Below are positions 18,205-27,102 of a stretch of DNA of 64,000 bases, one piece after another. A model generated the notes under the pieces. The model ran no database searches. It was given only the letters and a program-made list of their open reading frames with translations, and had not been told where the DNA came from. Location of the stretch: positions 1 to 64,000 of the forward strand of contig JAUVKF010000001.1 in NCBI GenBank assembly GCA_030596395.1, given 5' to 3'. Position 1 is the first letter of the stretch; every line of letters starts with the position of its first letter. Position numbers and translations under genes: made by a program. The DNA comes from Chlorobiota bacterium (GTDB lineage: Bacteria; Bacteroidota; Bacteroidia; Bacteroidales; F082).

Positions 18205-18212
18205 CAAACCTA
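18205..18212 (-). promoter_or_regulatory. -7 promoter element (TAGGTTTG), fixes the PNP start
   Basis: On the minus strand this reads TAGGTTTG, 24 nt upstream of the ATG at 18181. Transcription would begin downstream of the alternative start at 18217, so the shorter protein is preferred. Confidence 0.5.
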
Positions 18213-18315
18213 ATCATTTTGCGGTTTTGATTATTTCCTGACAGGCCTCGTTATTGCCAAAACGCAAAAGATAGATTAAATTAAAAGTAATTTAGCAGCA
18301 TCAAATAATTGGCAC

Positions 18316-20571
18316 ATGGTACGATCATTTATAATTGCGGTTGGAATAATTTTCCTGGCAACCCAAATAGTTTCACAGCCTGTATTCCCGGAAAACGGAG
18401 AGTTATATATCGATAATGTTGTACCGAGAATTGACATCACGGTTGATCCAGATTCGCTTGAATGGCTTTATGAGCATGAAAACCTGGAAAGTGATATTGA
18501 ATTTACAGCCCAATTTGTATTCGACAACGGTAACATCAGGGATACTATTTATCCTGTCGGGTTCAGGTTAAGAGGCAATACTTCCAGGTATTCGCAAAAG
18601 AAATCTTTCAAGATTGCATTTAATCGTTTTACTTCAGGTGGCAAATATTATGGTGTAGAAAAACTAAATCTGAATGGAGAACACAACGATCCTTCGGTGA
18701 TCCGGTCGAAAGTTTGCTGGGATATTTTGCGGAAGATGGAAATCCCTGCACCACGGTCAAATCATGTTCGGGTTTTCATTAATGGAGACTACTATGGCCT
18801 GTACATCAGCGTGGAGCATATAGACGAAGAGTTCGTAAAATCACGTTTTAACTACAACGACGGCAACCTGTACAAATGCCTCTACCCTGCCGATTTAAAT
18901 TATATCGGAGATGACCCTGATTTATACAAACTTGAACATGGCGATAGGCGTATTTATGAGTTGAAAATTAATAAAGAAGCCGACGATTATTCTGATTTTG
19001 CTCATTTCATTGATGTGCTCAACAATACATCCGATGCAAATTTTAAATGCGACATGGATGAAGTTTTCAATACTTATGATTATCTGAAAGTTATAGCAGC
19101 AGATATTTTATTTGGCAATTGGGATGGTTATATTTACAATCAAAACAACTTTTACGTTTACCACAATACAATAAGCGACAAATTTGAATACATAATCTAC
19201 GACCTTGACAACACATTGGGAATAGATTGGATAGGCCGTGACTGGGGCGACAGGAATATGTACGACTGGCAGCGACATGGCAGTCATTACCGACCGCTTT
19301 ATGAAAGGATTATAGATAACCAGGAATTGCGTGATCAATACACCTTTTATATGAAACAGCTGGTTTCGGAGACCCTGGATTTGGATTCGCTGATCACTGC
19401 CATTGAAGACCGGAGGGATATGATTGCACCTTACCTGATGAGTGATCCTTTTTATCCATTGGATTATGGGTATTCCATAAACGATTTCTATAACTCCTTT
19501 CATCAGCCGTTGGGCGGGCATGTGGATTACGGTTTGTTTCCCTACCTGCAAACAAGGGTTGATGCCATCAATGATCAACTGGAAAATACGACAATGAAAC
19601 CTGTTATCAAATACATCAGTCACAATCGTGGTTCATCTTCCGAAGTGTGGGTTAAGGCTTTTGTTGATGTGAACAATATACCGCCAGATGTTTCAATTAA
19701 ATATACTATTGAAGGTGAGGCTGAAAATGAAGCTTCCATGTATGATGACGGACAACACAACGATGAAGAGACAGGTGATCAAATTTATGGCGGTCTTATC
19801 GACAATATACCGGAAAACTCCTCGCTTACTTACCAGGTATCGGTAATTGACAACGGCGATAATGAAAACACCCTGCCCTGCGACCCTGTGCTGGTACCAC
19901 CGGGAGGAGGAAGCGATATCATGCTTTACATCAATGAGTTTATGGCTTCGAACGACACGACCATTGCCGATGAACATGGTGATTATGATGATTGGATTGA
20001 GGTGTATAACCCGGAAAGTGAAACCATATGGCTCGGCGATAACTACCTGACCGATAATTTAACGAAACCTGATAAATGGCAAATGCCTGATGCTTATATT
20101 GAACCGGGAGAGTTCCTGATCTTCTGGGCTGACGGTGAGCCCGAACAGGGGCCTTTCCACACCAGTTTTAAACTAAGCAAGGATGGTGAGGAAATTGGAA
20201 TTTTTAATTCGGAACTGGCAACAATTGATGAATATTTATTTGATCAGCAGGAAGCTGATATTTCCGAAGGCAGGTTACCCAATGGCGGATCCGCATGGGT
20301 ATTTTTTGAAAAGCCTACACCGGGAGCAAGTAATGAGGCTTCAAGTATTCCTGAAACCACAAATACAAATTTAATAGTTGTCTATCCGAATCCGGCAAAA
20401 GGTACCGTTGTGAATTTGTCCGAAGCATGCAATTTCACGATTTATGATATGATGGGACAGCTAATTGTCCAACAGAAAAATTCACATTTAATTAACATAA
20501 GCCAATACAACAAAGGAATATATTTTGTTGTTATTGATAATGGACAAACATTAAAATTGATCATTCAATGA
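18316..20571 (+). CDS. CotH kinase-family T9SS cargo with lamin-tail domain
   Basis: This 751-residue secreted protein starts with a signal peptide (about 1-22). The CotH domain follows (about 35-370): [59 protein letters not shown] and [11 protein letters not shown]. The last carries the Asp residues used by CotH protein kinases to bind metal. A short Ig-like segment follows (about 425-530). A lamin-tail domain is at about 535-660 ([21 protein letters not shown]-type turn, [12 protein letters not shown]). A compact T9SS sorting domain closes it (VVYPNPAKG to LIIQ). Bacterial CotH proteins phosphorylate partner proteins or act in surface polymer assembly; which applies here is not known. msrB starts in a 4-nt overlap at its stop. 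Confidence 0.88.
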   Translation: MVRSFIIAVGIIFLATQIVSQPVFPENGELYIDNVVPRIDITVDPDSLEWLYEHENLESDIEFTAQFVFDNGNIRDTIYPVGFRLRGNTSRYSQKKSFKIAFNRFTSGGKYYGVEKLNLNGEHNDPSVIRSKVCWDILRKMEIPAPRSNHVRVFINGDYYGLYISVEHIDEEFVKSRFNYNDGNLYKCLYPADLNYIGDDPDLYKLEHGDRRIYELKINKEADDYSDFAHFIDVLNNTSDANFKCDMDEVFNTYDYLKVIAADILFGNWDGYIYNQNNFYVYHNTISDKFEYIIYDLDNTLGIDWIGRDWGDRNMYDWQRHGSHYRPLYERIIDNQELRDQYTFYMKQLVSETLDLDSLITAIEDRRDMIAPYLMSDPFYPLDYGYSINDFYNSFHQPLGGHVDYGLFPYLQTRVDAINDQLENTTMKPVIKYISHNRGSSSEVWVKAFVDVNNIPPDVSIKYTIEGEAENEASMYDDGQHNDEETGDQIYGGLIDNIPENSSLTYQVSVIDNGDNENTLPCDPVLVPPGGGSDIMLYINEFMASNDTTIADEHGDYDDWIEVYNPESETIWLGDNYLTDNLTKPDKWQMPDAYIEPGEFLIFWADGEPEQGPFHTSFKLSKDGEEIGIFNSELATIDEYLFDQQEADISEGRLPNGGSAWVFFEKPTPGASNEASSIPETTNTNLIVVYPNPAKGTVVNLSEACNFTIYDMMGQLIVQQKNSHLINISQYNKGIYFVVIDNGQTLKLIIQ

Positions 20572-21071
20572 TGAAAAACGGCCTTGCGCGATTATTTTTT
20601 ATTACTATAATAATCGCTTTTTCATTCTATTTAAGCGGACAATCTTCACAAGAAAACATGAAAGAAAACAACCAGCCGGTAAAAACAGAAAAACAATGGA
20701 AACAGGAGTTAACTGATGAAGAATACCGTGTTCTTCGTCAATGCGGAACTGAGCCTGCATTTACCGGAAAGTACTATAACCACAAAGAGGACGGTACATA
20801 TGTTTGTGCAGCATGTGGCGCAAAATTGTTCCGTTCCGATACCAAATATGAATCCGGTTCAGGATGGCCGAGCTTTTATGCCGCTATCGATAAAAAAACC
20901 ATCAAAGAAGTTGAAGATAACAACTTTAGTATGCGTCGGATTGAGATCAAGTGTGCAAATTGCGACAGCCACCTGGGGCACGTATTTCCTGATGGACCCA
21001 AACCAACCGGTCTTCGTTATTGTGTGAATTCGGTTTCGCTGGGTTTTAGTAAAGATGGGGGAAAAGAATAA
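20568..21071 (+). CDS. msrB: Peptide-methionine (R)-S-oxide reductase, exported form
   Basis: MsrB reduces the R form of methionine sulfoxide in proteins. In this 167-residue protein the catalytic Cys is Cys152 ([10 protein letters not shown]). The zinc site is Cys80, Cys83, Cys129 and Cys132 (CAACGAKLF and [12 protein letters not shown]). Cys59 in RQCGTEPAF may act as the resolving residue. The SGSGWPSF segment at about 96-103 forms part of the substrate pocket. An N-terminal hydrophobic segment (about 7-24) predicts export to the periplasm, where oxidised envelope proteins would be repaired. Its ATG overlaps the CotH stop (ATGA), so translation is coupled to a secreted T9SS cargo. Confidence 0.93.
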   Translation: MMKNGLARLFFITIIIAFSFYLSGQSSQENMKENNQPVKTEKQWKQELTDEEYRVLRQCGTEPAFTGKYYNHKEDGTYVCAACGAKLFRSDTKYESGSGWPSFYAAIDKKTIKEVEDNNFSMRRIEIKCANCDSHLGHVFPDGPKPTGLRYCVNSVSLGFSKDGGKE

Positions 21072-21107
21072 CGAAAACTTAATACATCAAGGTCAGTCGC
21101 CAGCATT

Positions 21108-21136
21108 CCCGCCTTCGCTCCGCTACGGTCGGGCAG
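21108..21136. repeat. GC-rich dispersed repeat
   Basis: This is a GC-rich segment (CCCGCCTTCGCTCCGCTACG followed by GTCGGGCAGG) in an AT-rich 276-bp gap (21072-21347). It resembles the CGGGCAGG-type palindromes at 23297, 24815 and 50749, which suggests a family of short intergenic repeats. The gap otherwise holds only the small hairpin at 21282. Confidence 0.45.
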
Positions 21137-21281
21137 GCAATATCCAGTGCATCCAAATATTTCATCAATCCTCCAAAACAACCCAATATCTAAGATTTTT
21201 GACAACCCTATTCTATCTTGATATTTTCCCATAAAATTGGCAACCAAAGCTCATAACTTTCGTACAAGATTATAAGATATG

Positions 21282-21305
21282 ACACCTCAGAATGTTTTGA
21301 GGTGT
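21282..21305 (+). terminator. Hairpin between msrB and a small secreted protein gene
   Basis: ACACCTCA (21282-21289) and TGAGGTGT (21298-21305) pair in an 8-bp stem with an 8-nt loop. No strong T run follows, so it may be a weak terminator or a regulatory palindrome 43 nt upstream of the next gene. Confidence 0.35.
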
Positions 21306-21347
21306 TCTGTAGTATATGAAAAAATGCAACTTTAAAAAGATACGAAT

Positions 21348-21815
21348 ATGAAAAAGCTACTGGTATTTGTTGTTATTATCGCTTCGTTAACAACCGTTTA
21401 TGCACAGGAAAGCGATGCCCCGTTTAAAAAATGTAACACTATAAAGATCATTCCTAAGGGTGATGCGGACAGTCTGATGGTACACTTTGCAGCGTTTTTA
21501 GAAGACGAAGGTTACAGCATTCGCAGGATCAATGAAAAGAAGACAAACCTGCGTACGGCTCCTTTCAATATGATTTCGCATAAGCAAACAAATGCGATCA
21601 TTCATGTAATGGCCCCACGTAAAACCGAAGACAACTTTCTGACCGTTACAGCTTTTGCCAAGCAGGATGAGTATGGTAAATCGATGTATAAAATGAAGAA
21701 ATCATCCGCCAATTTCACATTGGGTGGTTTGTTGTTTAAGGAAGTAAATTTCCTGGCGAATAAGTTTGCCGATACATACAATTACACCTTGGTGTATATG
21801 AAGAATAAGCATTAG
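21348..21815 (+). CDS. Small secreted protein of unknown function
   Basis: This is a 155-residue protein with a clear signal peptide (MKKLLVFVVIIASLTTVYAQ). The mature part alternates hydrophobic strands and turns (NTIKIIPKGDADSLMVHFAA, YSIRRINEKKTNLRTAPF, FLTVTAFAKQDEYG). This suggests a small alpha/beta domain, possibly similar to DUF4252 or DUF4410-type periplasmic modules, but I cannot assign a family. There is one Cys (in KKCNTIK). It stands alone between msrB and the convergent SemiSWEET gene. Confidence 0.7.
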   Translation: MKKLLVFVVIIASLTTVYAQESDAPFKKCNTIKIIPKGDADSLMVHFAAFLEDEGYSIRRINEKKTNLRTAPFNMISHKQTNAIIHVMAPRKTEDNFLTVTAFAKQDEYGKSMYKMKKSSANFTLGGLLFKEVNFLANKFADTYNYTLVYMKNKH

Positions 21816-21855
21816 TATTCTGTAAGTTTTGTATCACAGTTAAAACACATTTCTA

Positions 21856-22116
21856 TTACTTATATTTTATTTTTAAAATCAGTATTGAAATAATGAATAC
21901 TGATGTAATTGCATTAGCCAGTATAACTGGCAAGTCATTGATAAAAATCCCATAAATCAGCCACAGAATAACCCCAGTGCTTAATATGATATACATGGCC
22001 AGGGAAAGGTCACGTGTATTTCTTGTCCGTATTGTTTTGATAGCCTGAGGAACAAAAGCAATTGTTGTAAAAGTTGCTGCAACAAGTCCGATCAATGTTA
22101 TCCAATTTATTTCCAT
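21856..22116 (-). CDS. SemiSWEET-family sugar transporter
   Basis: The 86-residue protein is one triple-helix bundle: helices at about 4-24, 38-58 and 62-82, with the PQ-loop motif FVPQAIKTIRTRNTRDLSL between helices 1 and 2. SemiSWEETs form homodimers that pass sugars such as glucose or sucrose across the inner membrane by facilitated diffusion. The length is exactly typical. The LILKIKYK C-terminus is basic, so it should face the cytoplasm. There is no operon partner: the neighbouring genes are convergent (left) and divergent (right). Confidence 0.88.
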   Translation of the reverse strand: MEINWITLIGLVAATFTTIAFVPQAIKTIRTRNTRDLSLAMYIILSTGVILWLIYGIFINDLPVILANAITSVFIISILILKIKYK

Positions 22117-22221
22117 TGGGATGTTTATTTATAGGATATTCATCGTAAAGATAAAAATTACCATCCAAAAACTCCTACAGCCTTTTATATAAGCAATTTG
22201 GTATAAGTGGCTGAAGTTTTA

Positions 22222-22229
22222 TAAATTTG
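22222..22229 (+). promoter_or_regulatory. -7 promoter element (TAAATTTG)
   Basis: TAAATTTG matches TAnnTTTG. RNA would start near 22235, downstream of the first possible start (22227), which fixes translation at the ATG at 22275. Confidence 0.45.
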
Positions 22230-22274
22230 ATTGAGGATATAAAAAGTTGTAGCGAAAAAGAAAAGGAGAAATTC

Positions 22275-22712
22275 ATGAACATAAAGAAGCTCATACTGGC
22301 AACGTTGGCTGGAAGCATCACAATGTGGATTCTTGCCGGTTTATGGCACGAATTACTCATGGCAAAGTTCTACGCTGGCGAGACCGAAGCGACACATGAA
22401 GGAACAGGCGTTATCTTCCTTGCGTATATGATGCTCAGCATCCTGATGGCCTATATATATCCACTCGGCTATAAGGGAGGACGACCAGCAGTCGAAGGTT
22501 TGAGGTTCGGCATCGTGATTGGTCTGTTGTGGGTATTCCCGCACGGGCTCGCCATGGCAGGCGCACATGGTGATTCTATTTCATATGTTATCATAAATTC
22601 GGCATGGCATATGATCGAACAAGGAGTTGGCGGCATCATCATCGGTCTTGTCTATGGAAAGATTCAGGCTGTAGCTAAAAATAAGACTGAGCAACCTGAA
22701 AACCAACACTAA
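22275..22712 (+). CDS. Four-helix integral membrane protein, unknown function
   Basis: This encodes 145 residues. Start choice: the ATG at 22275 has an AGGAG-type site 6 nt upstream (22265-22268), rare in this phylum, and the promoter element at 22222 rules out the longer frame. Hydrophobic segments lie at about 5-25, 42-62, 74-95 and 108-130. Conserved-looking residues are GLWHELLMAKFYAG, AYIYPLGYKGGRPAVEG and WHMIEQGVGGIIIGLVYGK; the His and Glu within helices could bind a metal or proton. The arrangement is like DUF1761/DUF1440-type membrane proteins, without certainty. GC-rich third positions and the Shine-Dalgarno site differ from its neighbours, which may indicate transfer. Confidence 0.65.
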   Translation: MNIKKLILATLAGSITMWILAGLWHELLMAKFYAGETEATHEGTGVIFLAYMMLSILMAYIYPLGYKGGRPAVEGLRFGIVIGLLWVFPHGLAMAGAHGDSISYVIINSAWHMIEQGVGGIIIGLVYGKIQAVAKNKTEQPENQH

Positions 22713-22750
22713 AATAAATAAAGATTTTTACCAGAAAACTTTTATAAAAA

Positions 22751-23224
22751 ATGAAAGCTGCTTCTCTTAGTTATCTCAAACAAGAAATGAAGAACCGTTC
22801 TTCAAATGAATTATTGGAGGCTTGTTTACGGTTGGCTCGTTTTAAAAAAGAAAACAAGGAATTACTTACATACTTGCTTTTTGAAATACAAGATGAACAA
22901 ACTTATATTGAATCAATAAAAAAGGAAATAGACGGGCAATTCCAGGAAATTAACAAAAGCAATATCTATTTTGCAAAAAAGAGTCTGCGCAAAATTGTAA
23001 GAACCACAAATAAATTCATTCGGTATTCAGGTCGTAAACAAACCGAAGTTGAATTGCTTGTACATTTTTGTCAGTGCCTGAAAGAATCTGGTATTCCCAT
23101 GGATAATAGTATTGCGCTTAGCAACATCTATAACCGGCAAATTCAGAAAATTAAAAAAGCCATAAGCACACTCCACGAAGATTTACAATATGATTATGGC
23201 ATAGAATTAAAATTACTTCTTTGA
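22751..23224 (+). CDS. Conserved helical cytosolic protein, unknown function
   Basis: The 157-residue protein is almost wholly alpha-helical and charged, with no signal peptide or membrane segment. Visible features are an N-terminal LSYLKQEMKNRSSNELLEAC, a Lys/Arg-rich centre (FAKKSLRKIVRTTNKFIRYSG, residues about 76-96) and a C-terminal helix ending YDYGIELKLLL. The basic surface could bind nucleic acid, but no known motif is present. It lies 38 nt after the membrane protein on the same strand and may be co-transcribed. I have a vague recollection of similar uncharacterised proteins in this phylum; no function can be given. Confidence 0.65.
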   Translation: MKAASLSYLKQEMKNRSSNELLEACLRLARFKKENKELLTYLLFEIQDEQTYIESIKKEIDGQFQEINKSNIYFAKKSLRKIVRTTNKFIRYSGRKQTEVELLVHFCQCLKESGIPMDNSIALSNIYNRQIQKIKKAISTLHEDLQYDYGIELKLLL

Positions 23225-23296
23225 TGTTTCGGGTCAGCTAAATTGGAGCTAAATAAAGTTGAAGGATGCTTTTCATTTTTATAGTACTACCACGAA

Positions 23297-23317
23297 CCTG
23301 CCGGCCGGACAGGCGGG
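23297..23317. repeat. GC-rich palindrome (CCTGCC...GGCGGG type)
   Basis: This 21-bp GC-rich segment within the 630-bp gap 23225-23854 begins CCTGCCGGCC and ends GGACAGGCGGG. It resembles other CAGGCGGG-containing repeats in the window (21108, 24815, 50749). No gene is visible in the gap; the rest is AT-rich apart from the repeat structure at 23516-23625. Confidence 0.45.
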
Positions 23318-23515
23318 TTTAGTGGAACCCCGACAAATGCAATTATGATTGAATGCATAAATGCGATAATAAAAATATTCGGAGTATTGAATCGGGAGTG
23401 ACAAGGGAACCATCTCCAAAATGCTTATAAAGAAGATACATTCTGACTGGTATAGGTTGGGGAAATTTGATAATTTTAAATAATGTCTATCTGCATTGCA
23501 AACGAGGGGAAGATA

Positions 23516-23625
23516 GGAGGTTTATGGGAGGTTTATAGGAGGTTAGTTAACTTATCACCTATTATACATATTTACTTATATCACTGATTTTATGTTGTTT
23601 AACAATTTTTTACTCCTATAAACCT
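23516..23625. repeat. 11-bp tandem repeats with a distant inverted copy
   Basis: GGAGGTTTATG, GGAGGTTTATA and GGAGGTTA follow one another at 23516-23545. At 23613-23625, CTCCTATAAACCT is the perfect 13-bp inverse complement of AGGTTTATAGGAG at 23529-23541. The arms are 71 nt apart, so single-stranded DNA or RNA could fold into a stem. It sits 230-340 nt upstream of the ECF sigma factor gene. Confidence 0.6.
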
Positions 23626-23854
23626 ACACTATAGCATAGGTAAAAAACTATGATAAGCCTTACTTGACGCATAGCTAATTAATGCCTCTCTTTACACCTT
23701 GAAACACCAGAAGTTCAAGTTTGACAAAAAAACAAACTTAAACAAGGTGAGACAAAAAGGAATGATTACTACAAATTGGCAACAACGATTACACTGCCGA
23801 TTAAAAAGCCCCACAACATTATGAGCTTGGTAATGTCACGAAAAGTGATAAAGA

Positions 23855-24460
23855 ATGGAAGTTTCTACCAAGTTAACAAGCAAAGGTCAACGCGATTATC
23901 AAATTGTTCAGCGTGCATTAGAAAACAATGATCAACAGGCTTACGCCGAATTACTTAAAAACTACCGTGACTCTCTTTACTACATAATGCTAAAAATGAC
24001 CGGCGATCCGACAGAAGCCGATGATCTTACTATTGAAGCTTTTGGTAAGGCATTTCAAAATCTGAAAAATTACACGCCAAGCTATGCTTTCAGTACCTGG
24101 CTTTTTAGGATAGCCACTAACAATTGCATAGATTATATGCGTAAAAAATCCAAGGTTGATGCTGTAATTAATATTAACAAGCAAGAAAGCGATTATATTA
24201 GGACCATACAAATGCCCACCTCGAACCCGAATCCTGAAGAGCAGTTTATCAACGATCAGAAAGTTGATTTGATGAGGGAAGTAGTCCAGCGTTTGAAACC
24301 GCATTATCGCAAACTGATCGAACTTAGATACTTTAAAGAGTTTTCATATGCTGAGATTGTCGAACAAATCGATTTACCACTTGGCACCATAAAAGCACAA
24401 ATATTCAGAGCCAGGGAACTTATGTTCCAAATGCTAAAAGACCAAAAAGAAGTTATTTAG
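23855..24460 (+). CDS. ECF-type RNA polymerase sigma-70 factor
   Basis: This 201-residue sigma factor has region 2 at about 30-105 (YAELLKNYRDSLYYIMLKMT, then DLTIEAFGKAFQNLKNY and FSTWLFRIATNNCIDYMRKK) and region 4 at about 135-195 (LKPHYRKLIELRYFKEFSYA, then EIVEQIDLPLGTIKAQIFRA), the latter forming the DNA-binding helix-turn-helix. It lacks regions 1 and 3, the ECF layout. There is no adjacent anti-sigma gene, so it may be the stand-alone housekeeping ECF common in this phylum. An efficient terminator follows 23 nt downstream. An unusual repeat region lies upstream. Confidence 0.9.
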   Translation: MEVSTKLTSKGQRDYQIVQRALENNDQQAYAELLKNYRDSLYYIMLKMTGDPTEADDLTIEAFGKAFQNLKNYTPSYAFSTWLFRIATNNCIDYMRKKSKVDAVININKQESDYIRTIQMPTSNPNPEEQFINDQKVDLMREVVQRLKPHYRKLIELRYFKEFSYAEIVEQIDLPLGTIKAQIFRARELMFQMLKDQKEVI

Positions 24461-24483
24461 TTTACTATAGATTTACATGATGG

Positions 24484-24515
24484 AAAAAGCCGCAATTTTT
24501 GCGGCTTTTTTATTT
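24484..24515 (+). terminator. Rho-independent terminator after the sigma factor
   Basis: AAAAAGCCGCAA (24484-24495) pairs with TTGCGGCTTTTT (24499-24510) around a 3-nt loop, and the T run continues. It is a strong symmetric terminator that could serve both strands. Confidence 0.85.
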
Positions 24516-24624
24516 TAGGAAAAATATTCTTATCACATATATGACCATTGCACAGAAACTCAAACATCTTCCTGAACAAATTATCCCAACTGTGTGAATA
24601 AACATCCAATTGGTCTAAACTAAA

Positions 24625-24652
24625 AAAGGGAAGCGTTTTATGCTTCCCTTTT
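24625..24652 (-). terminator. Terminator downstream of tRNA-Asp
   Basis: On the minus strand, AAAGGGAAGC pairs with GCTTCCCTTT across a 7-nt loop and is followed by a short T run. It begins immediately after the tRNA 3' end. Confidence 0.75.
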
Positions 24653-24653
24653 G

Positions 24654-24728
24654 CGGTCCGGACGGGACTCGAACCCGCGACCCCGTGCGTGACAGGCACG
24701 TATTCTAACCAAACTGAACTACCGGACC
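24654..24728 (-). tRNA. tRNA-Asp (GTC)
   Basis: The minus strand folds as a complete cloverleaf. The acceptor GGTCCGG pairs with CCGGACC, with discriminator G. The anticodon stem encloses the loop CTGTCAC with anticodon GTC. The T arm is GCGGG TTCGAGT CCCGT. The CCA end is not fully encoded (CA only). A TAnnTTTG element is placed 35 nt upstream and a terminator follows directly, so it is a single-gene unit. Confidence 0.95.
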
Positions 24729-24762
24729 ATTATTTTGTATGAACTTCCGAAAAATCGGACTG

Positions 24763-24770
24763 CAAAAATA
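24763..24770 (-). promoter_or_regulatory. -7 promoter element (TATTTTTG) for tRNA-Asp
   Basis: TATTTTTG on the minus strand, 35 nt upstream of the mature tRNA 5' end. Confidence 0.5.
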
Positions 24771-24814
24771 CAGCCTTTTTTCAATTCTCCAAATATTTTG
24801 CAGTAAATAAATTC

Positions 24815-24854
24815 GTGATGCCTGTCCGTCCGATTCAGGCGGGCAAAGCATCAC
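24815..24854. repeat. Palindromic intergenic repeat (GTGATGC ... GCATCAC)
   Basis: GTGATGC (24815-24821) and GCATCAC (24848-24854) bracket a GC-rich core (CTGTCCGTCCG and CAGGCGGGC). It lies in the 215-bp gap between tRNA-Asp and the end of comEC and resembles the repeats at 21108, 23297 and 50749. Confidence 0.55.
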
Positions 24855-24943
24855 TCCTATTTCTCCCTCTCCTAACATGAGAGGGCCGATGTGAGGTTAT
24901 CCGAGGGGCTGAGGTGAAGTCATAAAAAAGAGCCAGGGTGAGG

Positions 24944-27034
24944 TCAAAAATCCTTTATAAATGCACCTTCTTTAGCAACATCATAATAAGCAATTCCTGC
25001 CTTTTCTGAAGATTTGATTATTTTATTTCGTTTCCAATAAGGCACCGAGCCGTCAATAATCAGTATTCCAAAGTCAACACATTGCTGAAGGTCTTCAATT
25101 TTTAAGTTACTATTTCCCTGTACAATAACAGCATCAACCTCTATAATGTTTTTTCCGGGAAAAAATCGCTTTGCATGCTTGATTGTCATGCATTTATAGT
25201 CGCCAAATAAGTAAATTTCGCCATCATAATAAAGATCAAAACTCTGCTTATCGTCATCCAGGTTAATATCTTCAGTTTTATCTAATCCCATTTCGATTCT
25301 TCCGTTTTTAATGTGATAGTCAATTTTGCTTTCATCATTTAGCAACAACGAATCCATTACTATTACATGTTTATTACCCCTGATCATATCAATTGCACTG
25401 TGCTTGTTAATATTATAAACGATAAACCTGTTCTGATTCAGGACATTGTATTTATGTAAGGTTTGAAAAGCTAGCAGCAAGAATAAAATTATAGTTGTGG
25501 GCAAAATAAACCGAAGGTTTCGCTTAAGGAGCCAATAATAAAGTGTAACTATCAACCCATAAACTAAAATAACTTTTATCCATGGAAAATAAAGTCCTTC
25601 TATTCCGTTGGCCGGGAGATATTTAACCATGCCTACAACATAATTCATAATGAACACGAAACTTGATAAAACCAACCCGATCAATTGAGGCAGGAGAGGC
25701 ATCCAGGAGACCATGATGAAAAGCATTCCAACAGCAATAATTCCAAAGGAAACCGGAAAGATAAAAATGTTGGTTAACCAGAAATAAGTGGGTAAATAAT
25801 GAAAATAATGGGCTGCTAATGGAAATGTACCCAATTGTGCAGCGGTTGATACAACAACAATTGACCAGATTTTATCGAGTATCGGGTTCTTTATATAAAA
25901 CAACGAATAAATTGGACGATAAAAAATAAGAATTCCCAAAACTGCTGCATATGATAGCTGAAACCCCAGATTAAACAACAGCATCGGATCGACAATAAGC
26001 ATGATCACTGCTGCTGCAGCCAGTGTGTTGTAGGGGTCACGACTTCGGTTAATTGCCGAACCGACAATAAATAATGAAAGCATCAGGGAGGCTCGCCAAA
26101 CGGAAGGAGTCATGCCGGTTAGCAATGCATAAGCCCACACAAACAACAACAATAAAATGGTTTTTGTTAGGATGATGAATCGGCCTTTCCTTAAAAAGCC
26201 AAGTAAAAAGTTTAGCACCAGGTACACAATACCTACATGTAAACCCGAAACACATAAAATGTGCATCGCCCCTGCCCTCACATAATCCTGCTCCAGTTCG
26301 GTATCCATTGCATCATCGTAACCCAATAAAACGGCGGCAGCTACAGCAAATTCCCTGTCGTCCAAACCGTTCTCTATCAATGCATTTATAACCGACAGCC
26401 TTGCACGGTTTGCGATGGCCACAACATAGCTTTCAGCATCATTTCCCAGCTTTTCCCATTTATTGTTTTGTACATATGCAATTGCTGATACACCACTTCT
26501 GATTAAAAATCCCCCATAATCAAACTCACCCGGGTTTTTCGGTCCGCCAGGCTTATTCAGTTGAGCCGAAAACAACAACTTATCGCCATACGCCAACGAA
26601 CTGCTGAGGCTGTCCTTTGCAAAATACGTCATTACTTTTACCGGCTTCGGCAATACAAAAGCGCTGTCGGCAAGTTCAGTTATTTTTATGACTGTTTTAA
26701 CCGATTGCTCAGAAATTGAAGGTTGCTTAACGATAGTCCCGATGTACATCCTGCTGGTTTCAGGTAAGTCGAAACTCATCCTCAAAAAATGGTGATTGGT
26801 AAAAAACAAGCCAATGAGGATTATTGCAAAACCTAATATTACTCCATTTACCCAACGAAATTGCCACGACTTGAATTTATAAAATAAAATCGCTGAGATC
26901 GCGAGCAAAATAAAGATGGCAGACAATAAATACCCCGAAGATAAACCTCTGAACGAATCAATATGATAGGCAAGTAATAAACCAATCACATAGAAAGAAA
27001 GAATGCGAACAAAGGGTCTGGCCGACCAATGCAT
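24944..27034 (-). CDS. comEC: ComEC/Rec2-family DNA uptake channel
   Basis: ComEC forms the inner-membrane channel for single-stranded DNA during natural transformation. The protein (696 aa) has two or three N-terminal hydrophobic helices, a DUF4131-type soluble domain (about 85-195) and the Competence domain with seven or more helices (about 215-490). The signature VRAGAMHILCVSGLHVGIVY lies at about 250-270. The C-terminal 170 residues lack the HxHxDH metallo-beta-lactamase motif of full ComEC and hold only a short, apparently degraded beta domain. This is the shorter form that I associate with this phylum. It is the last gene of the DUF502-surE-lpxB operon. Confidence 0.88.
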   Translation of the reverse strand: MHWSARPFVRILSFYVIGLLLAYHIDSFRGLSSGYLLSAIFILLAISAILFYKFKSWQFRWVNGVILGFAIILIGLFFTNHHFLRMSFDLPETSRMYIGTIVKQPSISEQSVKTVIKITELADSAFVLPKPVKVMTYFAKDSLSSSLAYGDKLLFSAQLNKPGGPKNPGEFDYGGFLIRSGVSAIAYVQNNKWEKLGNDAESYVVAIANRARLSVINALIENGLDDREFAVAAAVLLGYDDAMDTELEQDYVRAGAMHILCVSGLHVGIVYLVLNFLLGFLRKGRFIILTKTILLLLFVWAYALLTGMTPSVWRASLMLSLFIVGSAINRSRDPYNTLAAAAVIMLIVDPMLLFNLGFQLSYAAVLGILIFYRPIYSLFYIKNPILDKIWSIVVVSTAAQLGTFPLAAHYFHYLPTYFWLTNIFIFPVSFGIIAVGMLFIMVSWMPLLPQLIGLVLSSFVFIMNYVVGMVKYLPANGIEGLYFPWIKVILVYGLIVTLYYWLLKRNLRFILPTTIILFLLLAFQTLHKYNVLNQNRFIVYNINKHSAIDMIRGNKHVIVMDSLLLNDESKIDYHIKNGRIEMGLDKTEDINLDDDKQSFDLYYDGEIYLFGDYKCMTIKHAKRFFPGKNIIEVDAVIVQGNSNLKIEDLQQCVDFGILIIDGSVPYWKRNKIIKSSEKAGIAYYDVAKEGAFIKDF

Positions 27035-27102
27035 GGCTCTGGTTTTAGGCTGTACAAGTTAAAGAATTTTAAGGAATCAAATTCAATAGCTTTTGAAAAG
27101 GG

